DNA from: Zizania palustris
Taxonomy: Eukaryota; Streptophyta; Magnoliopsida; Poales; Poaceae
Direction of reading: 5' to 3'
Length of the DNA: 64,000 bases
NCBI GenBank assembly: GCA_019279435.1
Contig: JAAALK010000286.1
Location: forward strand, 24,571,931-24,635,930
Shown: one piece after another, positions 44,301 to 55,116 of the stretch
How positions within the stretch are numbered: position 1 is the stretch's first letter
How the letters are laid out: each line of letters opens with the position of its first letter
Translations under genes and position numbers: made by a program
The notes under the pieces: model-generated
The model's database searches: none
Seen by the model: the letters and a program-made list of their open reading frames with translations, nothing else
What the model was told of the DNA's origin: nothing

Positions 44301-47253
44301 TTTCGCAACTTCTTGAGGATGGTTTGGAAGTGCGGTTTAAGAAGGGTAATTCTTCTGTGTCTGATTCTCGAGGGTCTTTGATTTGCCAAATTTTACCATT
44401 CGGTAAAGTTTTTCGAATTGACTTCTCTAGTTCTTTTGGCCCTTCTTGCTGTTTGATTGCTGGATCTTCTTCTGAGCTCTGGAAGTTGCATAGGAGGTTA
44501 GGTCATTTTAGTTTTGATCTGCTAGTCAGGTTAAGCTCTATGGACCTCATCCGAGGATTGCCCAAGCTTAAGATGGAGAAGGATCTAGTTTGCCATCCCT
44601 GTCGTCATGGGAAAATGGTTGCTGCTTCTCACTCACCTGTGACTCAGGTGATGACTTCGTATCCGGGCGAGCTGTTACACTTGGACATTGTTGGTCCAGA
44701 TCGGGTGCGCTCAGTCGGTGGGAAGTGGTACGCGCTTGTGATTGTTGACGACTTTTCTCAATTCTCGTGGGTTTTCTTTTTGGAGTCTAAGGATGAAACT
44801 TTTTAGTTTGTTCATGACCTGATTTTGAAGCTGAAGAATGAGAACAATGGTTGGATGCGAGCAATTCGCTCCGACAATGGCTCTGAGTTCAAGAACTCTC
44901 AGTTCATCAGTTTCTGTAGTGATCAGGGTCTTGACCATCAGTTTTCTTCTCCTTACACTCCCCCACAGAACGATGTTGTGGAACGAAAGAACCGCACGCT
45001 AGTCGAGATGGCCAGGACGATGCTCGATGAGCACAGGACTCCTAGGCGTTTTTGGGCTGAAGCCATGAACACAACTTGCTATTTGGCCAACCGCATTTTT
45101 CTTCGAGCTTACTTAGGTAAGACTTCGTATGAGTTGCGGTTTGGCAGACAGCCCAAGGTGAGCCACTTGCGAGCGTTTGGCTGCAAGTGCTTTGTGCTCA
45201 AGAAGGGAGGGCATTTGGACAAGTTTGAGTCTCGTTGCTGGGATGGCGTTTTTCTTGGTTATGCTTTGCATTCTCGAGGCTTCCGAGTTTGGAACCTCGA
45301 CTCCCAGCAGCTCGTCGAGACTTGTGAGGTTTCATTTGATGAGTCCTTGCCTTCTTTGACTCCTTCTTTTGAGCTTTCTAGTGATGATGAGCTCGGAGAG
45401 TCCATCTTCGAGGAAGATGAGGATACTCCAGCTGTTGTTGAGGGTGGGCCTTCTGCACCCCCTACAGAGCCCACACCTTCTGAAACTTCGACTGAGGATG
45501 AGGACGAACCTCTGATCACTTCTTCCACTTCGATCAAGCCCCCTCAGTCGAGTCCAGAGGTGCCAGCTGCTGACTCCGGTGAGGTGACTTCAGATCACTA
45601 GGGAACCCGAGCAGTTTAGCATGATCACCCCTCAGAGATCATCATCGGTGATTTAACTGAGAGAACTTTGCGTTCGTCTGGTAACTCTCTTGTTGTGTTT
45701 TCCGAATCTGCTTTTGTTGTATCTTTTGAGCCCAGGGATGTTTCTCATGCTCTTTCTGATTCTAATTGGATCAATTCTATGCAAGAAGAGCTTGAGAATT
45801 TTGTCCGTAATCGGGTTTGGACACTAGTTGAGCCGCCACCAGGATGCAACCCCATAGGCACCAAGTGGGTGTTCAAGAACAAACAAGGTGAAGATGGGGT
45901 TGTGGTGCGCAACAAATCTCGATTAGTTGCCCAGGGTTTTTGCCAGAAAGAGGGTATTGATTTTGAAGAAACTTTCGCCCCTGTTGCCCGTCTTGAGTCC
46001 ATTCGTATTCTTTTAGCTTTTGCCGCTTCGAAGGGTTTTAAGCTCTTTCAAATGGACGTTAAGAGTGCTTTTCTGAACGGGTTCATAGAGGAGGAAGTTT
46101 ATGTTAGGCAGCCCCCCGGTTTTGAGAACCCTAAGTTTCCTCGACATGTTTTAAGTTGCAAAAAGATTTATACGGGTTGAAGCAAGCCCCCAGGGCTTGG
46201 TATGACTGGTTAAAGCAATTTTTATTGGGGAAGGGCTTTGTGATGGGTTCCGTGGACAAAACTCTTTTCTTGCTCAGAGATGCTTCAGATTCTTAGTCGC
46301 TTAGATTTACGTGGACAATATTATCTTTGGCGGTACTACTGACTCTCTTGTGTCCAAGTTTTCTGAGCAGATGCACAGTGAGTTGAGATGAGCCTCATGG
46401 GTGAGCTCAAGTACTTCTTAGGGCTCCAGATCAAGCCGACCAAGGATGGCACCTTCATCCACCAAGGTAAGTACACTCGTGACATGCTTAAGAAATTTGA
46501 CTTTGGTGGAGAATTGAAGCCGCAGATGACCCCGATGGGCACATCTGGGGGTCTGGACAAGGACGAGAGCGGCGTCAAGGTCACCAGAGGGAGTTTCGAG
46601 GGATTATTGGTTCGCTGTTGTACTTGACGGCAACTAGACCGGACATTCAGTTCACCGTGGGACTTTGCGCGCGTTTTCAGTCTTCACCACGCGCGTCTCA
46701 TCAGCAGGCTATCAAGCGCATCTTCAGGTATCTCACTTATGCGCCCGATCTTGGTCTTTACTATTCAACATCATCATCTCTTGATTTATCTGGTTTTTCG
46801 GATGCCGATTTTGGTGGGTGCCGGTTGGATCGCAAGTCGACTTCCGGTACTTGCCAGTTTCTCGGTTCATCTCTTGTCTCTTGGTCTTCTCGAAAGCAAT
46901 CTGGAGTTGCTCTTTCGACCACTGAGGCTGAGTATGTAGCTGCTGCTAGCTGCTGCTCACAGTTGGTTTGGATGATTTCCACTCTGCGAGATTTTGGGTT
47001 GTTCTTTCCTACCAGGATTCCATTGTTTTGCGACAGCACCAGTGCTATTAGTGTAGGGAAAAACCCTTGTCTCCATTCAAAAACCAACATATTGATGTGC
47101 GCTTTCATTTTCTGCGGGATCAATATGAGAAAGGTGTCATTGACCTTGTTCATGTTGATACGCATCATCAGTTGGCTGACATTTTCACCAAACCCCTAGA
47201 TCAGTCTACTTTTGAGCGTTTACGAGGGGATTTGGGTGTTGTGTATCCTTTCT
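41313..47253 (+). pseudogene. Ty1/copia (Sirevirus-like) gag-pol, element A, degraded
   Basis: Old retrotransposon gag-pol. Gag starts at 41313 and has in-frame stops at 41412 (TAG), 41619 (TAG) and 42528 (TGA); copia B has sense codons at these places. A CCHC knuckle (CFECGDPGHFIVDC, about 42140) and a second finger (CEYCQRDGHL, about 43634), missing its last cysteine, flank a coiled-coil region. Pol shows the gag-pre-integrase motif ELWKLHRRLGHF, integrase (HLDIVGPDR, DNGSEF, PQNDVVERKNRTL), reverse transcriptase (KWVFKNKQGEDG, QMDVKSAFLNGF) and RNase H (DADFGGCRLDRKSTSG, STTEAEYVAA), in copia order. Several further stops and frameshifts occur, including in the RT catalytic block near 46290-46400. 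It is not able to encode a polyprotein. Confidence 0.9.
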
Positions 47254-48527
47254 AGGATAATTTGCATCAGCTTTCTTTCTTCTTTACTCTTTTCTTGAGT
47301 CTTTTTGTGTGTGTTCATATCTTGCATATTCACATATCACACTTTAGAGCTGCTTCTGTTATATGATTGAACTGCTTTACTTATTCTAGCTGGTACATGC
47401 TCTTGAATACTTGTCAATAATCATGCTTTGATCTAGTTCACTTGATATGTCTGATATCTGTCATATGCATGGCTTTTATGCTTTAAACTTGAAAAATGAT
47501 CACCATTGCTTCTGGTAACTAGCATGTGTACGCTGAATGTTCTTGCTATCTGTTACATGCCTTGTAGCTAGTTCCTGACTTAGATGCAAACATGCAACTT
47601 GGACATCTTTCTGCTTTAAAACATGGAAATGTGCTATAAAAATTGATGAAAAATCAAGAAAAATGAAAATTCCATGCCTTTTTATGCATAACTTGCAAAG
47701 ATCCAGGTGGGTTTGCTGTGTCGCATTGCATTGTTCTGAACTGCGTACCATAGCACTTTGGTATGAACTAGGACAATGTAGTGTATGCCAAGACCAATGT
47801 CTTAAGCTTCTGATGGTTCAGATCTGGTCTGATGGTCCAGATCTGGCCTAGGCTTGACTTGGTCGGTCAGCATAAGGTTTGACATGCAAATAACCCCTGG
47901 CATAAATGAAAAAGGAAAAATAAAAAGCCTGAAAATTGAAATGATAACAAGTTTGCTGAAACACTTTGTTTTGGACAATGCTTATCTTGGTAGATATCAG
48001 TTAGCCTTTGCATCTCATGCTTTACCTTGCTTGTCAACTGGAAAATGTGGTGAGCTTTGTTTGCAAAAATTAAAAAAATGCGTGCTAATGACTTTCTTTC
48101 GATATCATCTATTGCACTGATCATGCCATGTGTCTTCGACAGTATGTCTGTTGCTGTATTTGTTAGATGTTGTACTTGCAGTCAATCATATCTGAGAGTA
48201 TGCTTTCCCTAACTCACCTGCACCCCAGTTGCATTCATCGCATATTTGAGGGGGAGTTGCATTTCAGGGGGAGTCTGTGTCTTTTTTTTCGAATGCTTGA
48301 TGAGTTCACTTGTCAACAAGGGGGAGAAATTTGGGATAAGAGTTTAAGGGGGAGTTTTTGTCTCACTTACTCTTTTGAGTAATCCTTGTTGATGTTTCTA
48401 TGATCGCACTCATTCTGAGCGTTTACCTTGTGTTAACATAATGACCGCTTCTTGCTTTTGTTCGGCTTTTGGTCATTAGGGTTAAACTTTACCTTTTTCT
48501 TCTTTTTTGTTTCCTTGTGCTTTGTTT
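47254..48527 (+). other. 3' untranslated spacer of copia A with repeated polypurine tracts
   Basis: A long non-coding stretch after RNase H. Polypurine tracts GAGGGGGAGTTG and AGGGGGAGTC (48249-48275), CAAGGGGGAGAAATTTGGGAT (about 48318) and TAAGGGGGAGTTTTT (about 48347) occur close together. Several polypurine tracts of AAGGGGGAG type upstream of the 3' LTR are a hallmark of Sireviruses. The 3' LTR itself would lie in the gap that follows. Confidence 0.7.
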
Positions 48528-49527
48528 NNNNNNNNNNNNNNNNNNNNNNNNNNNNNNNNNNNNNNNNNNNNNNNNNNNNNNNNNNNNNNNNNNNNNNNNN
48601 NNNNNNNNNNNNNNNNNNNNNNNNNNNNNNNNNNNNNNNNNNNNNNNNNNNNNNNNNNNNNNNNNNNNNNNNNNNNNNNNNNNNNNNNNNNNNNNNNNNN
48701 NNNNNNNNNNNNNNNNNNNNNNNNNNNNNNNNNNNNNNNNNNNNNNNNNNNNNNNNNNNNNNNNNNNNNNNNNNNNNNNNNNNNNNNNNNNNNNNNNNNN
48801 NNNNNNNNNNNNNNNNNNNNNNNNNNNNNNNNNNNNNNNNNNNNNNNNNNNNNNNNNNNNNNNNNNNNNNNNNNNNNNNNNNNNNNNNNNNNNNNNNNNN
48901 NNNNNNNNNNNNNNNNNNNNNNNNNNNNNNNNNNNNNNNNNNNNNNNNNNNNNNNNNNNNNNNNNNNNNNNNNNNNNNNNNNNNNNNNNNNNNNNNNNNN
49001 NNNNNNNNNNNNNNNNNNNNNNNNNNNNNNNNNNNNNNNNNNNNNNNNNNNNNNNNNNNNNNNNNNNNNNNNNNNNNNNNNNNNNNNNNNNNNNNNNNNN
49101 NNNNNNNNNNNNNNNNNNNNNNNNNNNNNNNNNNNNNNNNNNNNNNNNNNNNNNNNNNNNNNNNNNNNNNNNNNNNNNNNNNNNNNNNNNNNNNNNNNNN
49201 NNNNNNNNNNNNNNNNNNNNNNNNNNNNNNNNNNNNNNNNNNNNNNNNNNNNNNNNNNNNNNNNNNNNNNNNNNNNNNNNNNNNNNNNNNNNNNNNNNNN
49301 NNNNNNNNNNNNNNNNNNNNNNNNNNNNNNNNNNNNNNNNNNNNNNNNNNNNNNNNNNNNNNNNNNNNNNNNNNNNNNNNNNNNNNNNNNNNNNNNNNNN
49401 NNNNNNNNNNNNNNNNNNNNNNNNNNNNNNNNNNNNNNNNNNNNNNNNNNNNNNNNNNNNNNNNNNNNNNNNNNNNNNNNNNNNNNNNNNNNNNNNNNNN
49501 NNNNNNNNNNNNNNNNNNNNNNNNNNN
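48528..49527. other. assembly gap, exactly 1000 N
   Basis: Unknown bases. The round number suggests a placeholder and not a measured size. The 3' LTR of copia A and the 3' end plus LTR of gypsy element 2 are missing here. Long frames crossing it are artefacts. Confidence 0.99.
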
Positions 49528-52500
49528 TGGTTGTCCACTGAACCTTACAGAAGCGAACTACACGGCTCCTAGTTACCCTTTCCTTGGTTTCCAAGATCTT
49601 TATGGGCTTCTCGATATAGGTCAAATTTTCTTGGACGTTGAGTTGTTGAAGATCGGCTTGCTCGGCGGGCATGCGAAGATACTTCTTCAATTGAGAGACA
49701 TGGAACACATCGTGAACTCCTGCCAATGATGGAGGCGGCTCAAGTTGATATGCCACTTCTCCTTGCCGTCGGAGGATCTGAAAGGGTCCGACAAAACAGG
49801 GTGCTAGCTTGCCTTTCATGTTGAACCTTTAAGTGCCACGGAGAGGAGTGACTCGGAGATAGACATAATCGCCCTCCTCAAAGGTTAGGTCTCTTCGACG
49901 GTTATCGGCGTAGCTCTTCTGTCGGGACTGGGCTATCTTCAATCTGTCCCTGATGATCTTGACCTTCTCTTCAGCTTCTCTTAGTATATCTATCCCAAAC
50001 AATTGCGACTCTCCGGTCTGATCCCAGAGCAGCGGCGTTCTACACTTACGCCCATAAAGTGCTTCGAATGGGGACATTTGCAAGCTGGCTTGATAGCTGT
50101 TGTTGTAGGAGAACTCCGCGTAGGGTAAGTTCTTGTCCCACATCCCGCCAAAGTCTAGAGCGCAAGCTCTAAGCATATCCTCTAGTATCTGGTTGACCCT
50201 TTCGGTTTGACCGTCCGTCTGTGGATGATAGGCGGTGCTAAAGTTCAGCCGGGTGCCGAGTTCATCTTGAAGGTTCTTCCAAAACTTGGAGGTAAACTGG
50301 CTCCCACGGTCAGATACGATCTTCTTAGGAACTCCGTGAAGGCATACGATCCGGGTCATATACAACTTGGCCAACTTGGCGACAGTGTAAGTTGTCTTGA
50401 CGGGGATGAAGTGAGCTACCTTGGTGAGTAGGTCGACGATCACCCAGATAGAATCATGACCAGCTTGGGTCCGGGGAAGTTCTGTGATGAAGTCCATTCC
50501 TATCTCTTCCCACTTCCATTCGGGGACCTTGAGGAGTTGAAGAAGTCCAGCAGGTCTTTGATGCTCTGCCTTGACTCGCCGACATGTGTCGCACTTGGCC
50601 ACATACTCAGCTATTTCCCTCTTCATGCTGACCCACCAGTATTTTCTTTCAGGTCTTGATACATCTTTGTACTCTCGGGATGAATGGAGTATAGAGTATC
50701 GTGGGCTTCCTGAAGGATGAGGGTCTTCAACTCAGGCTTGTCGGGTACGCATATCCGGTTTCCGAACCAGATGGTACCATGCTCGTCCTCGGAAAATCCA
50801 GGGGCCTTACCCTTTCTCATGTTCTGCTGGATCTCCAAGATGTCCGGGTCTTCCTTCTGCTTTTCTCAGATCTGGTCTATCAAGATAGGCCTAGACTCCA
50901 AGGCAGCGAGGTACGCTCGGGTGGTGATCCCTAAATTCAGCCTTTCCATCTCCTTGTGTAGCAAAGGAGCCTGGTCCTGAATCATGATGGCATTGCAGTA
51001 CCCTTTTCGACTAAGGGCGTCCGCCACCACATTTGCCTTGCCGGGATGATAATGGATGCCCAAGTCGTAATCCTTGATCAGTTCCAACCATCTCCTTTGC
51101 CTGAGGTTCAGGTCCGGTTGGGTGAATATGTACTTGAGGCTCTTGTGGTCGGTGAAGACCTCACACCGATTCCCCACAAGGTAATGTCTCCATATCTTCA
51201 AGGCATGAACCACGGCTGCTAACTCTAGGTCGTGGGTCGGGTAGTTCAGCTCATGCGGTCTCAGTTGTCGGGAGGCGTAGGATATCACCTTCCCTTGTTG
51301 CATTAAGACGCATCCCAAACCTTGGCGAGAGGCATCACAGTAGACATGGAAGTCCTTCCGGATGTCTGGCAAGGTCAGAATAGGAGCTGACACGAGCTTC
51401 TTCTTGAGAGTCGGGAAGCTTTCTTCGCAGTCGGGGGTCCATTCAAACTTTATTTCTTTCTGCAACAGTCTGGTCATAGGCTTGGTGATCTTTGAAAAAT
51501 TCTCGATGAACCGGCGGTAGTATCCGGCCAATCCGAGAAAACTCCAGATCTCGGTCACGGTCGTGGGCTGCAGCCAGTTGGTCACTGCTTCAACGGTGGT
51601 TGGGTCCACTGCTATTCCTCCGGCGGATATGACATGGCCGAGGAACTTCACCTCAGATGACCAAAATTCGCATTTGCTGTATTTGGCGTACAGTTGCTGC
51701 TCCCTTAGCTTTCCGAGGGTCAGACGGAGGTGAGTCTCGTGTTCTTCCTTGGTCTTGGAGTAAACGAGGATATTGTCGATGAATACCACGATGAACTTAT
51801 CCAAGAACTCCACGAATACATTGTTCATCATGTTCATGAAAAAGGCCATGGCATTCGTGAGTCCGAACGACATCACAGTATACTCGTAGAGTCCATAGCG
51901 GGAGGTGAAGGCCGTCTTGGGTATGTCCTCTTCTCTAATCCTCAATTGGTGATAACCTGACCTGAGGTCAATCTTGGAAAACACCGAGGATCCTTTCAGT
52001 TGATCGAACAGGTCGTCGATCTGAGGCAATGGGTACTTGTTCTTGATGGTTACATCATTCAAGGCTCTATAGTCCACGCATATCCTCTTGGTCTTGTCCT
52101 TTTCCATGGCAAAGATGACCGGTGCACCCCAAGGTGAGGTACTCGGTCGGATATACCCTTTCTGCTCTAGGTCTTCGATGTTGCTCTTGACCTCGGCTAA
52201 TTCATTGTCGGCCATCCGGTATGGGCGCTTGGAGATTGGAGTGGTCCTGGGGACAAGTTCGATTATGAATTCGATGTCCCACTTGGGAGGCATTCCTGGT
52301 AGGTCCTCTGGGAAGACGTCCATAAACTCCTTGATGATGGGCACTTCTTCAAGAGCTAGAGAGTGAAGAGATGCTTCAGGGGTTTTGCGGTTGGTCATCC
52401 GAAAGGTGACGGCTTCACCTTCGGGGTTGGTCATTGTTACGGACTTGTTGGTACAGTCGATCACTCCCTTGTGCCTCATCAACCAATCCATCCCTAGGAT

Positions 52501-52895
52501 GAGGTTGAGTCTGGTGCACTTAATGAGGACTGGCTCTGCCCGAAACAATACTCCTTGGATCTCTATCTTAACCTTAGGACTGTATAAGTGGGCTAAGGTT
52601 TTATTGCCTGGAGTGGCAATCATCATGGGGATGGATAGAGGGAGTACGTCCAAGTTGTGGGTTTTCACAAAATCTTCCGAGATGAAAGAATGTGTTGCTA
52701 CAGAGTCAAATAATATCATAGCTGGTACGGAATTTGCGGTAAACGTACCGAGTACGACTTCGGGAGCCTCCTGAGATTCCTCCACGGTGATGTGGTTGAC
52801 GCGGGCACGAACCGCCTGGTTTGGTGCCGCGCCTTGGGGCTGCTTGGGGTGAGGACACTGGTGCGAATAGTGCCCTTCCTTCTGGCCGTTGAAGC
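49528..52895 (-). pseudogene. Ty3/gypsy protease-RT-RNase H-integrase, element 2, truncated and broken
   Basis: Read leftwards from copia B. The end of gag (a CCHC knuckle ending GHYSHQCPHP) leads into protease (LFDSVATHSF), RT (PLPQIDDLFDQLKGSSVFSK, VVFIDNILVYS), RNase H (YCDASRQGLGCVLMQ), integrase (HPQTDGQTERVNQILEDMLR, YADNRRRDLTFEEGDYV) and the start of the chromodomain-like tail (VVRFCKVQWTT) at the gap. The largest open part is 52785-50866. A TGA at 50866, a frameshift near 50630 and a stop at 49829 break the rest. Two key residues are altered: the protease DSGA motif reads DSVA and the RT catalytic IDD reads IDN. Copia B splits the gag knuckle at 52896. Close relative of gypsy elements 1 and 3. 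Confidence 0.9.
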
Positions 52896-53482
52896 TGAGG
52901 AGCCATGCTGAATAGCGTGGGCCTCATGGCTCCAGATGTGATGAGTCATTGTCAACGATAGTCAAAGAGGACAGAAGAAGAGAGGAGATCTACTGCTTCA
53001 TGGGCTGCGTGTGACTCAGGTACACGGGCAGCGAGTGACTGTTAGGCTGAGAGAGCTGCGAAGTCGGGCTGGCCCAATCTGGGTACATGGGCTAGGAGCA
53101 GCAGAAGACCCACTGGGTTGTTGACCAGGATTGACTCCGGTACACGAGCGGTGAGTGATTGCCGGGCTGAGAGAGCTGCGGAATCAGGCCGGCCCAATCC
53201 GGGTACCTGGTGCAAAGTCGGTGGAGGCTTTGTCAGTTTTGGCGCAAAACTGACGACCGCTGATCTTGTATCGGACTGTCCAGAAGAGAAGCCGTAGTCG
53301 CTAAGAAAGCTTAGCTTCTGGATAAGTCATATGTAAATAGGAGATTTCTATTTTGTCCCTAGGCCCACAGTCAGTCAGTCGAGTTTGTAAAAAATCATTA
53401 GGGCAGTTTAGTCTTTTCCTTTATTTCAGCGTCTATTAAAAAACCTAAGGGGCTGGTGGAATATTCCTAGTATTGGGCAGCC

Positions 53483-53490
53483 TATAAATA
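53483..53490 (+). promoter_or_regulatory. TATA box of copia B LTR
   Basis: CCTATAAATAGGGCCCCAAT, same context as in copia A. Confidence 0.65.
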
Positions 53491-53919
53491 GGGCCCCAAT
53501 CCCTAGGGTTAGGTCACCCTTTCAAGAAATCACTTTTTAATCAAGGATTGGGTCACTTGTGTTTCCTGTGTTTTTCTTTCTCCCTGCGTGCGCCGCCAGG
53601 CTGTGCTCCTGTTCTTCCTGAGATTCATTTGATTCCTCACTGTTTTGGAAGACTCTGTTCCTGCGGTTTTTGGAGTGCAGCATTTCGTTCGATGCTCAGA
53701 AGTTTTGGTTTGTGTGCATTTATTTTATTCCTGAGAGAACTCTTCTCTGTTGCTTTTGTTCTTCACGTATGGTGTACTAGTTCTTGCTTGTAGCAAGTAG
53801 TACCTACTCCCTGTAGCAACAGTACACTAGTACGACTAGCCTTGCTTTTTCTTGTGTGGCTTTTTGATCGAGTAGACAGGACCAAGTCCCTTCACTGTCT
53901 GTTTCTGGCGAAGCCCCCT

Positions 53920-54745
53920 TCTCTGTTCGAAGTCTCTCAGCTCCGTGAGGAAAACTTCAACTTGACTTCTTCGAAGGCTTCGCTAGGACTCCGAATGTGA
54001 ACTGTGAATCTAGCTTCGAAGTATGCTCTGTTCTAAGGTTTTATTCTGACATACTTCGACACTCTTTTGTGAAGCATACCTTGATAGGCTTCGAAGATAG
54101 CTTCAAATGATGTTTCTCTGGTAGACTTCACTCGGAGTAGATTTCCTGAACAGTTTCTCTACTGCTGTCATTTCCATGGATCTTAGTTTGTGAGTTCGAT
54201 GTTTACTTTTCGAAGTGTGATTGTGGGCTTCGACTTCTTGTGCGACAACACCTGCAGACTTCGTTTCAAAGTTGGTATGTGTGTTCTGTTGCTGTCCTCT
54301 TCGAGGATCACAGATTGTGGGTTCGGATCTTGTCATTCGAAGTTAGTCCTTGGTTCGAAGGTTCCCACGTTGGTAATCATACCTCGATCAAGCTAGTTTC
54401 GAAGGTAGAGTGTAGGCTTCGATTTGGTCTTGCTGCCGTGTGTTGAGCTTCGCTTCTCTTTCGAAGATTGCTTTTCTGTGAACTTTGTTAGAAGCTTTCT
54501 GTTCGAAGTCTAGGCTTCGAAGTACACTGTTTGAAGCAACCTTCGATACTTACATACTTCGCTTCGAAGCATACTTCGCTCTCTGCCACACTCGAACTAG
54601 GCTAGACTCAACAAACCTTCGACACTTTAACAACAACCTTCGCTAGACTTCGGACAGGGACTCCGAAGCAGGCTTTGACACAGCGAAGCAGGCTTCGACA
54701 CTGCGAAGCAGGCTTCGACACAGCGAAGCAGGCTTCGCCAAGTTT
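53920..54745. repeat. TTCGAA palindrome cluster in copia B LTR
   Basis: About a dozen TTCGAA palindromes downstream of the TATA box, then tandem GCGAAGCAGGCTTCGACACA units at 54660-54735. The order matches copia A but spacing and several individual sites differ, so the cluster has been changing between the two copies. Confidence 0.8.
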
Positions 54746-55053
54746 CGAACAGGAGACAAATTTGAACAGTAACTTCTCATCTCATTTTATGTACACTTAG
54801 ATCATTAGTTGAGAAGTTCTGATCTGCCATGTCTTGAATATATTGTTTATCTGCCTTTTAGCATGGTACTTGTGTTTCCCTGTTTTTGACACCGGTCTTT
54901 TCTAGGCTAGATACTTTTAGACTTAGGCAATCTGTTCACGCTTTGCTGCTTAGTCTTTTGAGGTGCGTTGGGTGTTGGGAGCAGGCCATAGATTCGAAAG
55001 AATTTTTAGGCGCCCATTCACCCCCCTCTGGTCGCTACTTTCGGTCCTACAAG

Positions 55054-55065
55054 TGGTATCAGAGC
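55054..55065 (+). other. primer-binding site of copia B
   Basis: TGGTATCAGAGC, initiator Met tRNA type, two bases after the LTR. Confidence 0.88.
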
Positions 55066-55116
55066 CTGGTTAGGGTTTTTCCATACCTTAACCGGTTCTA
55101 AACCCCAGTAGTGATC

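Larger units (their letters stand above)
52896..55051 (+). repeat. 5' LTR of copia element B
   Basis: Starts TGAGGAGCCATGCTGAATAG at the exact point where gypsy 2 gag sequence (..GTTGAAGC) stops, and ends TTTCGGTCCTACA before the primer-binding site. GAAGC (52891-52895) is the likely left copy of the target duplication; the right copy lies outside the window. TATAAATA is at 53483-53490. Confidence 0.88.

Noticed and set aside
48452..49819. Several long open frames across 48482-49819 on both strands
   Set aside because: They consist almost wholly of unknown residues from the 1000-N gap. Only the gypsy C-terminal part at 49528-49819 is real.
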